Of a DNA stretch of 64,000 nt, positions 24,333 to 31,913 are shown one piece after another. Positions within the stretch are counted from its first letter, which is position 1, and each line of letters opens with the position of its first letter. The DNA lies in NCBI GenBank assembly GCA_015056315.1, contig SVGN01000007.1:31098-95097 (forward strand). The letters run 5' to 3'. This DNA is from Clostridiales bacterium (lineage in GTDB: Bacteria > Bacillota > Clostridia > Christensenellales > Aristaeellaceae). Below the pieces are notes generated by a model. That model searched no databases. It was given only the letters and a program-made list of their open reading frames with translations, and had not been told where the DNA came from. Both the position numbers and the translations under genes were made by a program.

Positions 24333-25136
24333 TTACGGGGTGAAATAATGACCGTTCCCGGCGAAATAGCAATGGCAGGGTACATATTCCGCATACTCCC
24401 CGGCAAACAGCAGGGCCGCCAAAAGCAAATACAGCTTCTGCTCCCCCTGGGTCAGCTCGTAATAGGTCATGGTGCTTTCGTCTATGGCCAGGGTCTTGCA
24501 GGCAAACAGGCCGCTTTCCTCCACCAGCTGCTCCAGGCGGGCAGCATCCGCTACTCCGGCCACTTTACAGAGTGCGGGCATGGTAAAGGTGAGCATCCGC
24601 TTTTTCAGGATCGCTGCCATGGCCTTACGGAAGTCCTCATCCGCCAGCAGAACGAGCATCCGCCGGTTGTTTTCGTTGCTGAACAGGCTGCTCCAGCCCT
24701 GCTCCGGGCGCTTGATGGCCATGGTGCCCACCGGCTCCCGCATATAGATGATGCTGCCGTTGCCGCTCTGGATCACACTGCGGGAAACACCATCCTTCAG
24801 CGAGGCCTGCAGCTCATCCGCCAGCTCATCCACATCGGCCTTGCTGTCTCCACCGTAAAAGCAGCGCACGATCACCCGGCGCATCTGCTCCATGGCTGCA
24901 TCCCAGGCATCCTCCCGGTGGATGCGCTTTTCCACGGTGCTCCTGCCGTAGAGCGCATCCACGGTAACGCCGAAGAAATCTGCCAGTACCGGCAGCAGCA
25001 TCACATCCGGGCAGGTGGTGCTGTTCTCCCATTTGGAGATGGTCTGTGCGGACACGCCCATGCATTCCGCCAAAGCCTCCTGGGTCATGCCGCGCTCCCT
25101 GCGGAGCCGGGCGAGGGTCTCTCCGATCTGGGTCAT
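24333..25136 (-). CDS. XRE-family transcriptional regulator
   Basis: 267 residues from the ATG at 25136 (GGAGGAAA upstream). The helix-turn-helix spans residues 4-58 (LARLRRERGMTQEALAECMG, then SAQTISKWE). The C-terminal 190 residues look like the effector region of winged-helix XRE proteins that sense stress, but I recognise no defined domain. Paired direct repeats at its own promoter suggest autoregulation. It has no clear target gene nearby. Confidence 0.87.
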   Translation of the reverse strand: MTQIGETLARLRRERGMTQEALAECMGVSAQTISKWENSTTCPDVMLLPVLADFFGVTVDALYGRSTVEKRIHREDAWDAAMEQMRRVIVRCFYGGDSKADVDELADELQASLKDGVSRSVIQSGNGSIIYMREPVGTMAIKRPEQGWSSLFSNENNRRMLVLLADEDFRKAMAAILKKRMLTFTMPALCKVAGVADAARLEQLVEESGLFACKTLAIDESTMTYYELTQGEQKLYLLLAALLFAGEYAEYVPCHCYFAGNGHYFTP

Positions 25137-25151
25137 GGTGTTTCCTCCTCT

Positions 25152-25196
25152 GCTGTGTTGTGGCTTTATCATACAACATACAGCTGTGTTGTTCCA
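25152..25196 (-). promoter_or_regulatory. Promoter of the XRE gene with repeated half-sites
   Basis: The 10-mer GCTGTGTTGT occurs at 25152-25161 and again at 25183-25192, 31 bases apart (about three helical turns). ACAACA (25173-25178) forms an inverted repeat with the second copy. Between them on the minus strand is TATGAT (25168-25173) as a -10; the -35 (TGGAAC) is poor. Confidence 0.6.
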
Positions 25197-25321
25197 GCGC
25201 CCGGAAAGCGGACAGCTCGCTTTTTCGGCAAGTTGCTCGCCGGGGAGGGTGAGAACGGCGCAGGGCATACACCGCTGCCCGGACGCAGAGAAAAGACTCC
25301 GTTGCCGGAAGCCTTCCCCTC

Positions 25322-25759
25322 TCAGCAGCGGAGCCTGAGCTCTTCCATATTGTTTTCCACCAGGCCGGTGGGCGCGAAGCCCTCGGAAAGGTACAGCCGT
25401 TTGGCGTTTTCATTGCCCAGCAGCACACCTGTATACACCTCGTTCGCACCCTTGACCTCCTGCAGCCAGCGGATGGCCAGCTGCAGCGCCTGCCTGCCGT
25501 AGCCCCTGTGCTGGTGCGCCGCATCGATCAGAAATTTCCAGAGGGTGTACTGCTGCCGAGGGGCATAATAGCCCAGCATCACAAAGCCGACCGGCTCATC
25601 CCCGGCATACACGGCAAAGGGAAAGGCCGTATCCCTGTACACCCAGGCCTGTGCCAGCGAAGCCGCCACGGTGGAAACGTAGCTTTTCTGCGCTGGTGAG
25701 ACCTTCAATGCAAGAACGCTTTCCAGATTTTCGGCGGTGATTGGGCGCAGGGTGAGCAT
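25322..25759 (-). CDS. GNAT acetyltransferase, BltD/PaiA-like
   Basis: 145 residues from the ATG at 25759, placed 6 bases after GGAGGA; the ATG at 25765 abuts the ribosome site. The start (LTLRPITAENLESVLALKVS) and SLAQAWVYRD resemble polyamine acetyltransferases. The acetyl-CoA loop is HQHRGYGRQALQLAI. It may acetylate spermidine or a similar amine; the substrate is inferred only from family likeness. Confidence 0.85.
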   Translation of the reverse strand: MLTLRPITAENLESVLALKVSPAQKSYVSTVAASLAQAWVYRDTAFPFAVYAGDEPVGFVMLGYYAPRQQYTLWKFLIDAAHQHRGYGRQALQLAIRWLQEVKGANEVYTGVLLGNENAKRLYLSEGFAPTGLVENNMEELRLRC

Positions 25760-25832
25760 GAGCATTCCTCCCTCTTGCGGTTCTCGGTCGATCGTTATGC
25801 AGGGCTTTGCCCCGGCGGGCTGCTCCCATAAG

Positions 25833-25868
25833 CAAGACCCACCGCATCCGAAAACGCAGTGGGTCTTG
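25833..25868 (-). terminator. Hairpin after the divIVA gene
   Basis: A 10-bp stem CAAGACCCAC / GTGGGTCTTG. The T run is weak, so termination may be partial. Confidence 0.55.
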
Positions 25869-25880
25869 AGTTGAAACAGA

Positions 25881-26399
25881 TCAGGCTTCTTCCTCGGCAA
25901 AAATACCGTTGGTCTCCTCCAGGGCCTGGCGGTGCTTCTCCAGCATCTCCAGATAGCTCTGGCGGTAAGCGGCAGCAGAGGCTTTCAGGTCGCCCAGGCT
26001 CTTGCGGATGGTCTCCCGCTCTTCGATGGCTTCATCCAGGATCTGAGAGGCCTTCTCCTCGGCTTCCTTCACGATGCCGGTGGCCTTTTCTTCGGCTTCC
26101 TTCACGGTATCATCAGCCACCATACCGGCACGGCGGAACATGCTTTCCAGCGTGGCGCCAAGGTTGGGCTGCTCGGGAGCGGTCTGCTCCTGTGCGGGAG
26201 CGGCAGCGGCCTCCTCCTGAGCCTGCTGAAGAGCAGCCTCGGTGTTGGCCAGCTTCTGCTGCAGCTCGTTGATGCTGTTATGCAGATTGGTCATCTCATC
26301 GCAGATCTCATCCAGGAACTGGTCTACATCGTCACGGTCATATCCGCCGCCTTTGAGGCCAAACTCTTTATCCAGAATATCATCGATCGTCAAAGCCAT
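25881..26399 (-). CDS. divIVA: DivIVA-domain protein
   Basis: 172 residues from the ATG at 26399, 8 bases after AAAGGAG; the ATG at 26405 is only 2 bases away. The N-terminal signature ALTIDDILDKEFGLKGGGYD with RDDVDQFLDEI binds membranes of negative curvature. A long coiled coil follows, with a Glu/Ala/Pro insertion and two copies of VKEAEEKA. It directs division-site and pole proteins. It is the last gene of the conserved ylm block. Confidence 0.93.
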   Translation of the reverse strand: MALTIDDILDKEFGLKGGGYDRDDVDQFLDEICDEMTNLHNSINELQQKLANTEAALQQAQEEAAAAPAQEQTAPEQPNLGATLESMFRRAGMVADDTVKEAEEKATGIVKEAEEKASQILDEAIEERETIRKSLGDLKASAAAYRQSYLEMLEKHRQALEETNGIFAEEEA

Positions 26400-26429
26400 G
26401 TTCATTCTCCTTTCAGATTCCCGAAGGTT

Positions 26430-27185
26430 CTATTTACGCTCGCCGAAGCGGAGCATACTGAGCGGGTAGCGGCCTTTACGGGTCGGCTGCCCGATCTCGC
26501 ACAATTGAAGCCTGCCAAGACCGCGAACAGAGATCGCGTCGCCCTCGGCCACATGGGCGTCGGTGCGCAGGCAGGGGATGTGCCGGAGCTTTACATGCCC
26601 GGCGTTGATCAGGTCGGCGGCTTTGCTGCGGGAGACAGAAAACCCGGCAGCCACCACCGCATCCAATCTGGGAGAGGATACGGTATCCCTAACGGGCCTG
26701 CCCTCGGGCGGGGTGGGCACGGGCAGCTCATCCAGCAGCGCCACCTGCAGATGCACCCGGCCTGCGCCGGTGAGCACCGAGGCGATATGCTCTGCCATGG
26801 CGGCCTCTGCAAACAGGTATGCTTTCTCGGCCTCCACCACGATATCGCCCACCAGACCTCGGCGGATGCCCAGCCCCATCACGCTGCCAAGCAGATCCCG
26901 ATGGGTAGGGGCGCTCTGGTGCGGCCATTGCAGCTCCAGCGCCCGGATGGGCCAGGGCTCCTCCCAGCAATCGGGCGGAGCAAAGCGGGCCATAACACGC
27001 TCCGCATCCTCGTAGCCGCCGGAAAGCTGTGCGGTAACGCCTGCTTCTTTGGCAGCCGAAAGGGCCATGGGTGCCTGAGCGGGGGTGAGAAACTCGGTAA
27101 AGGTGGGGCAGCCGGTGCGGTCGGCCCGTTGGGCCAGCTCGGTAAGCCGCCGCCGGAGCAGGGCTTCATCGTCTCCGTAGGGCAT
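26430..27185 (-). CDS. ylmH: YlmH-family S4-domain RNA-binding protein
   Basis: 251 residues with GGGAGG upstream of the ATG. The N-terminal part (FTEFLTPAQAPMALSAAKEA) and the C-terminal S4 domain (PRLDAVVAAGFSVSRSKAAD, then LINAGHVKLRH) fit YlmH. Relatives bind ribosomes and help recycle stalled large subunits. It lies between sepF and divIVA, as in other Firmicutes. Confidence 0.93.
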   Translation of the reverse strand: MPYGDDEALLRRRLTELAQRADRTGCPTFTEFLTPAQAPMALSAAKEAGVTAQLSGGYEDAERVMARFAPPDCWEEPWPIRALELQWPHQSAPTHRDLLGSVMGLGIRRGLVGDIVVEAEKAYLFAEAAMAEHIASVLTGAGRVHLQVALLDELPVPTPPEGRPVRDTVSSPRLDAVVAAGFSVSRSKAADLINAGHVKLRHIPCLRTDAHVAEGDAISVRGLGRLQLCEIGQPTRKGRYPLSMLRFGERK

Positions 27186-27203
27186 GGATGCCTCCCTGCT
27201 CGA

Positions 27204-28247
27204 TCACTGAGCGTTGTAGCGCTGAGACTGTACAGCGCGGTAGGTGCTGGTCAGGCTGCCTGCCATGGCGGTGGAAAAGCTCATGGGCATGCCCTGCGCA
27301 CCCTGAGACTGGAAACGCTGGGTGGGAGAGCCGGAGGAAAAGCCGCTGCTCTGCACGCTCTCCACAGGCTCCTCGGGCATGGTCTGCCGTGCGGTGTAGC
27401 TTGCGTGCACCTGCTCGGGCTCGTAGCTCTGGCGGGCAAAGCTGCGCACCTCGGGGCTGGAGGCCAGCTTCTGGGTGGCGCTGTCCATCATGACCCGCAC
27501 AGAGGGAGAGGAGATCAGGTACACACCGCGGGGAGAGATGCGGTTGAGGGCGCAGCCCAGCGCATAGGCAGCACCGCTGAGCATATCTACGCAGCGCTGG
27601 CGCTCGCTGGGGTTCTCGATGGCTTCCATGTTCAGGAAAACGGAAGCATTGGTGCGGATGTAGTCGATCACCGTGCGGCACTCGTTGCGGCTGGTCAGCT
27701 GCACGATGTACTCCACATGGGCGTACACGGAACCGTCCGCAGCGCTCTGCATACCGGGGAAGGGGATCACATTGGCCTGATTGTAGCCCTGCTGAGCAGT
27801 GTACTGCTGCTCCTGCTGGTACTGCATCTGCTGCTGATACTGAGCCTGCTGCTGGGCAGCGTACTGCTCCTGCTGGTACTGGGCCTGCTGCTGGGCAGCA
27901 TACTGCTCCTGCTGGTACTGCAGCTGCTCCTGAGGGTAAACGCCGGTCTGCTGCATCTGCTCCTGCTGAGCCTGCAGCTGGGCCTGATAGGCTTCTGCTT
28001 CCTGCTGGGCACGGATGGCAGCCTTGCGCTCGGCTTCGGCTTCCAGATCCTCGCGGCTGCGATAGGGCTGACGGCCGCCGTACTTGCGGTCGCCATCGCC
28101 AAAGGGATCCAGACCGTTGCCGGAGACCTCGCTGGCATCGGCGGTTGCCTGCAGCGGCTCGTATTCCGGCTCCGGCTGATTATTCTGCCCGCCGCGGATG
28201 AAGGAATCGCTCCTGTCGGTCACCCATTGGCTGATCTTACGAAACAT
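27204..28247 (-). CDS. sepF: Cell-division protein SepF with a long glutamine-rich linker
   Basis: 347 residues from the ATG at 28247; a TTG at 28253 has better spacing from GGGAGG. The N-terminal membrane helix MFRKISQWVTDR is followed by a 120-residue linker of Gln, Tyr and Ala with repeats of YQQEQYAAQQQAQ. The SepF core is next (VYAHVEYIVQLTSRNECRTV, FLNMEAIENPSERQRCVDML, then a GAAYALGCALNRI helix). A polar tail follows. Typical SepF is about 150 residues, so this one is more than twice as long. It links FtsZ to the membrane. Confidence 0.92.
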   Translation of the reverse strand: MFRKISQWVTDRSDSFIRGGQNNQPEPEYEPLQATADASEVSGNGLDPFGDGDRKYGGRQPYRSREDLEAEAERKAAIRAQQEAEAYQAQLQAQQEQMQQTGVYPQEQLQYQQEQYAAQQQAQYQQEQYAAQQQAQYQQQMQYQQEQQYTAQQGYNQANVIPFPGMQSAADGSVYAHVEYIVQLTSRNECRTVIDYIRTNASVFLNMEAIENPSERQRCVDMLSGAAYALGCALNRISPRGVYLISSPSVRVMMDSATQKLASSPEVRSFARQSYEPEQVHASYTARQTMPEEPVESVQSSGFSSGSPTQRFQSQGAQGMPMSFSTAMAGSLTSTYRAVQSQRYNAQ

Positions 28248-28280
28248 ATCCAAACTACCCGTACCTCCCAAAATGATCGG

Positions 28281-29006
28281 TCACCGGCCCGAGGGCTGAT
28301 ACAATGCTGTGCCGATCCTTACCATAGTTGCGCCTTCCCGGGCTGCGATGGCGTAATCGCCGCTCATGCCCATGGAGAGTTCGCGCATCTCCACACCCTC
28401 AACGGCCTCCTGCGCCAGCTGATCGAACAAGCGGCGCATGCCCCGGAACAGACCGGTAAGCTCCTCCTCGGAGGCTCTGGCGGGCATGATGCTCATCAGG
28501 CCCTGGATGTGGATGTTGGAAAAACCTTTCATTTGCCGGAGGAAGGGAAGCACCTCTTCGGGAGGCATACCGCCCTTCTGCTCCTCGCCGGAGATGTTTA
28601 CCTGCACCAGCGCAGGGATCACCCGGCCGCATTCCGCTGCGCGGCGCTGCACCTCCTGCGCAAGGGCGAGGCGATCCAGCGTATGCAGCATATATACAGA
28701 ATCTATTATATATTTAACTTTGTTGGTTTGCAACCTTCCGATCCAATGGAGGCGAAAATCCGGCTCCAGCAGGGGCATTTTGGGCATGGCCACCTGGGCC
28801 CGGTTTTCGCCGATATCAAGGATCTGCAAGGGTTTCAGAAGATTGATCACTTCTGGTGTAACGGTCTTGGTAACGGCGATGAGCCGTGCCGGTTGAGAAT
28901 TTTTGTACCGATTTTTGGCTAAATCGTCCAATATGCGCTGCACATTGCTCTGGAGGCATTCTGCGCTCACCTGTTCGCCGGTGAGCAGCGGCGCCGGGGT
29001 ATTCAT
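28281..29006 (-). CDS. yggS: YggS-family PLP homeostasis protein
   Basis: 241 residues from the ATG at 29006 (GGGAGGG upstream). The PLP-binding lysine lies in LIAVTKTV, followed by GENRAQ, LHWIGRLQTNK, VQVNISGEEQKGG, LSMGMSGDYAIAAREGATMV and RIGTALY, the family signatures. It controls the free pool of pyridoxal phosphate. It precedes sepF with a 33-base gap. Confidence 0.95.
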   Translation of the reverse strand: MNTPAPLLTGEQVSAECLQSNVQRILDDLAKNRYKNSQPARLIAVTKTVTPEVINLLKPLQILDIGENRAQVAMPKMPLLEPDFRLHWIGRLQTNKVKYIIDSVYMLHTLDRLALAQEVQRRAAECGRVIPALVQVNISGEEQKGGMPPEEVLPFLRQMKGFSNIHIQGLMSIMPARASEEELTGLFRGMRRLFDQLAQEAVEGVEMRELSMGMSGDYAIAAREGATMVRIGTALYQPSGR

Positions 29007-29031
29007 TGGCTTTCCCTCCCCTGTTTGTGGA

Positions 29032-30627
29032 TCAATGGAACAGCTGTACCAGCTTGCCTTCCTCCAGCACGCCGGCCTGAATGGCCTGGATGTAGGCCAG
29101 GCCATCCTCACGCTTGAGGATGGTGACCGGCACAAAGCTGGGCACACCGTTCTGATCGATCACGACGCCCTCGGCATCGTTCTGGGTATAGATGGCTTCC
29201 ACGGGCACCGTCATGCACCGCACAGACTCGCTGATGGTGGCTTCGCAGGTGCGCATGTAGAGCACATTGGCCACATCATCCACCACCGCAAGGCGGATGA
29301 GCAGCTCGCCGCCGGAGCGGGCGTAGGAAAGTACCTTGGCCTGTACCCGGGTATCGGTAAACTGCTCCAGGGTAAGGTCGTAGATACCATCCTTGGTGGG
29401 GTTCCAGTTCTTTTCGTTCACCAGCAGCAGCACCGCATAATTATCCTTCTTGATCAAGCGGTACAGATCGATCTTACCGCGCTCGGCTGCGCTGGTCTCG
29501 GGCTTTTCGCCGTTGATCATGGCCCGCACCTGAGAGGGGGTGTAGCCCTCGTACAATTCGGGAGACAGGGCATGCTCAAAGCCGTCGGTATAGAAGCTGA
29601 CGATGCTCTCCTGCGCAGCCAGCTTGGGCTTGATCCAGCTCTCGATGCGCTGCTGCTGGGTGTTCTCGTCGTCGTAGAGGCGGCTGAGACGGGTATCGGT
29701 GGAGTACTTGCTGCGGAAATAGTTCTGCCGCTGGGTAATGGCCGTGGCCAGGATCTTTTCCTGATTGATCAGGTTGCCTCTTGCGCCCTGCACCAGGCTG
29801 CGCACCTCCAGGCCCCGCTCCAGCACCTCGGTCTCCAGCATATCCATACGCTGATCGTAGGCGGTCTCTGCACTGAGCAGGGTCTGCTGGTAGTCGTTGA
29901 TCTGGTCGCGGTAATCCTGCAGGGCGTTCATTTCGCCGGTGGAATAGCCGGTGGAGTACACATAACAGAGCGGGTCGCCGCGGTAGACCACGCTGCCCTC
30001 GGCCACCTCGTAATCGATATCCTGCACGCCTTCTTCGTTATAGGCGGTCTCGTTGCGCACGATGAGCGCATCGCCCTTGAACACGTTGCCCATGTAGCCC
30101 AGCTCGATGCGGGCGGTGCCTGGCTTGCCGGTATTGCCCCGGAAGAACAGGAAGTACACACCCACGCCGATGAGGGCAGCGATCAGCACCAGCACAAGGA
30201 ATGCCTTGCCGCTGAGGCCGCCCTGACGGTTCCCGCCCTGCTGCCTGGGGGGCTTGGGGGCTTTGGGTGCCTTGGGCTTCTTCTGCTTACGCACGGGCTG
30301 GTTCAGGTTCTGCAGCTGAGCCTGCTGGTACTGCCAGGCCTCGTACTGCATCTGCTGCATGGCCTCAGGGGTCATGGCCTGCTGGGCGCCGGGCGGGGGC
30401 CACTGCTGAGGCTGCACCGGCATCTGCATGGGCTGCTGCAGCCCAAAGGGATCGGGCTGCGCCGCGAAGGGGTTCTGAGGCATGGAAGGCTGCGGGAAGG
30501 GGCAGCCGCCCTGCATGCCTGGCTGCCCGAAGGGATTGCCCGCAGGCTGCTGCATGCCGAAGGGAGGCATGGTATTCTGCTGGGGCCACTGGGGCTGATT
30601 CATGCCCTGAAACGGGTTTTGCTGCAT
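29032..30627 (-). CDS. HlyD-like membrane-anchored protein with Pro/Gln/Met-rich cytoplasmic head
   Basis: 531 residues. The first 115 are low-complexity Pro, Gln, Met and Phe (for example MQQNPFQGMNQPQWPQQN), followed by a basic patch (RKQKKPKAPKAPK). A single membrane helix (about 141-162, AFLVLVLIAALIGVGVYFLF) leads to an extracellular part with the lipoyl/barrel-sandwich and coiled-coil plan of HlyD-type adaptors (VAEGSVVYRGDPLCYVYSTG). Homologues of this type commonly sit in the ylm block of Clostridia. The role is unknown, possibly in the division-site envelope. AAAGGAGG precedes the start. Confidence 0.8.
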   Translation of the reverse strand: MQQNPFQGMNQPQWPQQNTMPPFGMQQPAGNPFGQPGMQGGCPFPQPSMPQNPFAAQPDPFGLQQPMQMPVQPQQWPPPGAQQAMTPEAMQQMQYEAWQYQQAQLQNLNQPVRKQKKPKAPKAPKPPRQQGGNRQGGLSGKAFLVLVLIAALIGVGVYFLFFRGNTGKPGTARIELGYMGNVFKGDALIVRNETAYNEEGVQDIDYEVAEGSVVYRGDPLCYVYSTGYSTGEMNALQDYRDQINDYQQTLLSAETAYDQRMDMLETEVLERGLEVRSLVQGARGNLINQEKILATAITQRQNYFRSKYSTDTRLSRLYDDENTQQQRIESWIKPKLAAQESIVSFYTDGFEHALSPELYEGYTPSQVRAMINGEKPETSAAERGKIDLYRLIKKDNYAVLLLVNEKNWNPTKDGIYDLTLEQFTDTRVQAKVLSYARSGGELLIRLAVVDDVANVLYMRTCEATISESVRCMTVPVEAIYTQNDAEGVVIDQNGVPSFVPVTILKREDGLAYIQAIQAGVLEEGKLVQLFH

Positions 30628-30663
30628 GGATACCTGCCTCCTTTCGTTTATTGATGATGGTCG

Positions 30664-31404
30664 TTATACGCTGCCTGCGGTGGCCAGGGTCTGCAGGCGG
30701 CCCAAAATGCGCCTTTCCAGGCGGCTCACCTGCATCTGGCTCACGCCCAGCCTGCCTGCGGTCTCCCGCTGGCCCAGCTGATGCACATAGCGCAGTTCCA
30801 GAAGCTCCCGCTCCTGCGGGGCAAGTTTTTCCAAAAGCCAGTTGAGCAACTGGGAGCGTTCCATTTGCTCAAAGCCCTTATCCTCTCTGCCAAGAAAGCT
30901 CTCCAGGGTGCTTTCCCCATCCTCGCCCACGGCGCTGTCCAAAGAAACGGCATTCTGCCGCTGGGCTGCATCCAGCAGCGTGAGCAGCTCATCGGGCGAG
31001 ATGCCCATATAGGCTGCCAGCTGATAAGCCGAGGGGGTGCAGCCGTAGGCCTGCTCGTAGGCGGCCTGCGCCTTCTGCATCCTGTACAGCTGCTGGCGGA
31101 TATCCCTGGGCATACGCATGCCGTCGCCCCGGTCGCGGATGTGGTTGCGCAGCGCACCGGCGATGGTGGGCACCGCAAAGGAAGAGAAGCGGTTGCCCAT
31201 GGCAGGGTCGAAGCGTTCCAAGGCAGAAAGCATCGCCATGGCCGCCACCTGCTCCAGATCGTCCCGCTCGATGCCGCGGCCGATGAATTTGGCCGCTACC
31301 GCGCGGGAAAGGGGCAGGTAGTTTTCCAGAAGCTCGTCCCGCACAGCAGGGTCGTGATCGGCTGCATAAGCGGCATGCAGGCTTGCAATGCGTTCGTCAC
31401 TCAT
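30664..31404 (-). CDS. RNA polymerase sigma factor, SigB/SigF/SigG subfamily
   Basis: 246 residues from the ATG at 31404; an ATG at 31413 abuts GGAG and is less likely. Region 2 is NYLPLSRAVAAKFIGRGIER with FDPAMGNRFSSFAVPTIAGA, region 3 is around YRMQKAQAAYEQAYG, and region 4 is LGQRETAGRLGVSQMQVSRLER. It overlaps the end of an anti-sigma-like gene, the arrangement seen for spoIIAB-sigF and rsbW-sigB, but no anti-anti-sigma gene is present here. It could be a sporulation or general stress factor. Confidence 0.88.
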   Translation of the reverse strand: MSDERIASLHAAYAADHDPAVRDELLENYLPLSRAVAAKFIGRGIERDDLEQVAAMAMLSALERFDPAMGNRFSSFAVPTIAGALRNHIRDRGDGMRMPRDIRQQLYRMQKAQAAYEQAYGCTPSAYQLAAYMGISPDELLTLLDAAQRQNAVSLDSAVGEDGESTLESFLGREDKGFEQMERSQLLNWLLEKLAPQERELLELRYVHQLGQRETAGRLGVSQMQVSRLERRILGRLQTLATAGSV

Positions 31405-31792
31405 GGGCCTCATCTCCGGCTACGGGCATCGAGCAGATGATCTCCACAATGCCCAGCTCATCCTCCCGAAGGAATACTTCGGGCATCAGCGTGGAAAGGA
31501 TGCCGTAGGCGATATCCCGGTCCACGGGCTGGCCCTCGCCCTCCCCCACGCCCTGGGCGGTAAAGGTGAGCACCAGTCTGCCATCCCGGAGCGCAGCATC
31601 GGCAACGAGGGTCTCCGGCACACGGGCACGGCCCAGCAGACAATCGCAGCACTCGCCGGTAACGGCGCGCAGATCGCCGATCAGGTCTACCTCCAGCCCG
31701 CAAAGCATGCCCATGCCGCTTACAGCCATGCGCATGATGAGCACATTGCTCGCAGCGGCGGGAATTGCCAGGTGCATCTCGTGTTGTGCCAT
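31397..31792 (-). CDS. Degenerate anti-sigma factor-like ATP-binding protein
   Basis: 131 residues from the ATG at 31792 (GGAGGCG upstream). The N-terminal half follows the SpoIIAB/RsbW pattern (IPAAASNVLIMRMAVSGMGM, then DLIGDLRAVTGECCDCLL). The N-box asparagine expected after the conserved glutamate is an aspartate, and no clear G1 (DxGxG) or G2 box follows, although VGEGEG lies nearby. It may bind its sigma factor without normal kinase activity. It overlaps the sigma gene by 8 bases when the 31404 start is used. Confidence 0.7.
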   Translation of the reverse strand: MAQHEMHLAIPAAASNVLIMRMAVSGMGMLCGLEVDLIGDLRAVTGECCDCLLGRARVPETLVADAALRDGRLVLTFTAQGVGEGEGQPVDRDIAYGILSTLMPEVFLREDELGIVEIICSMPVAGDEAHE

Positions 31793-31808
31793 AAGCTCGC
31801 CTCCGGAT

Positions 31809-31860
31809 CTCCCCAGTATTGGGGAGTATAATTGTAACACATTTGTAATTAACTTGGCAA
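31809..31860 (-). promoter_or_regulatory. Promoter and leader hairpin of the anti-sigma/sigma operon
   Basis: On the minus strand TTGCCA (31855-31860), an 18-base spacer and TACAAT (31831-31836). Just after the expected start lies a perfect hairpin CTCCCCA-4-TGGGGAG (31809-31826), which could be an operator or an RNA stem close to the ribosome site. Confidence 0.7.
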
Positions 31861-31913
31861 GTATTTGAAGATTATTTCTGAAAAGTGTTGTAAAATCTTT
31901 GTTCTAAGAACGA

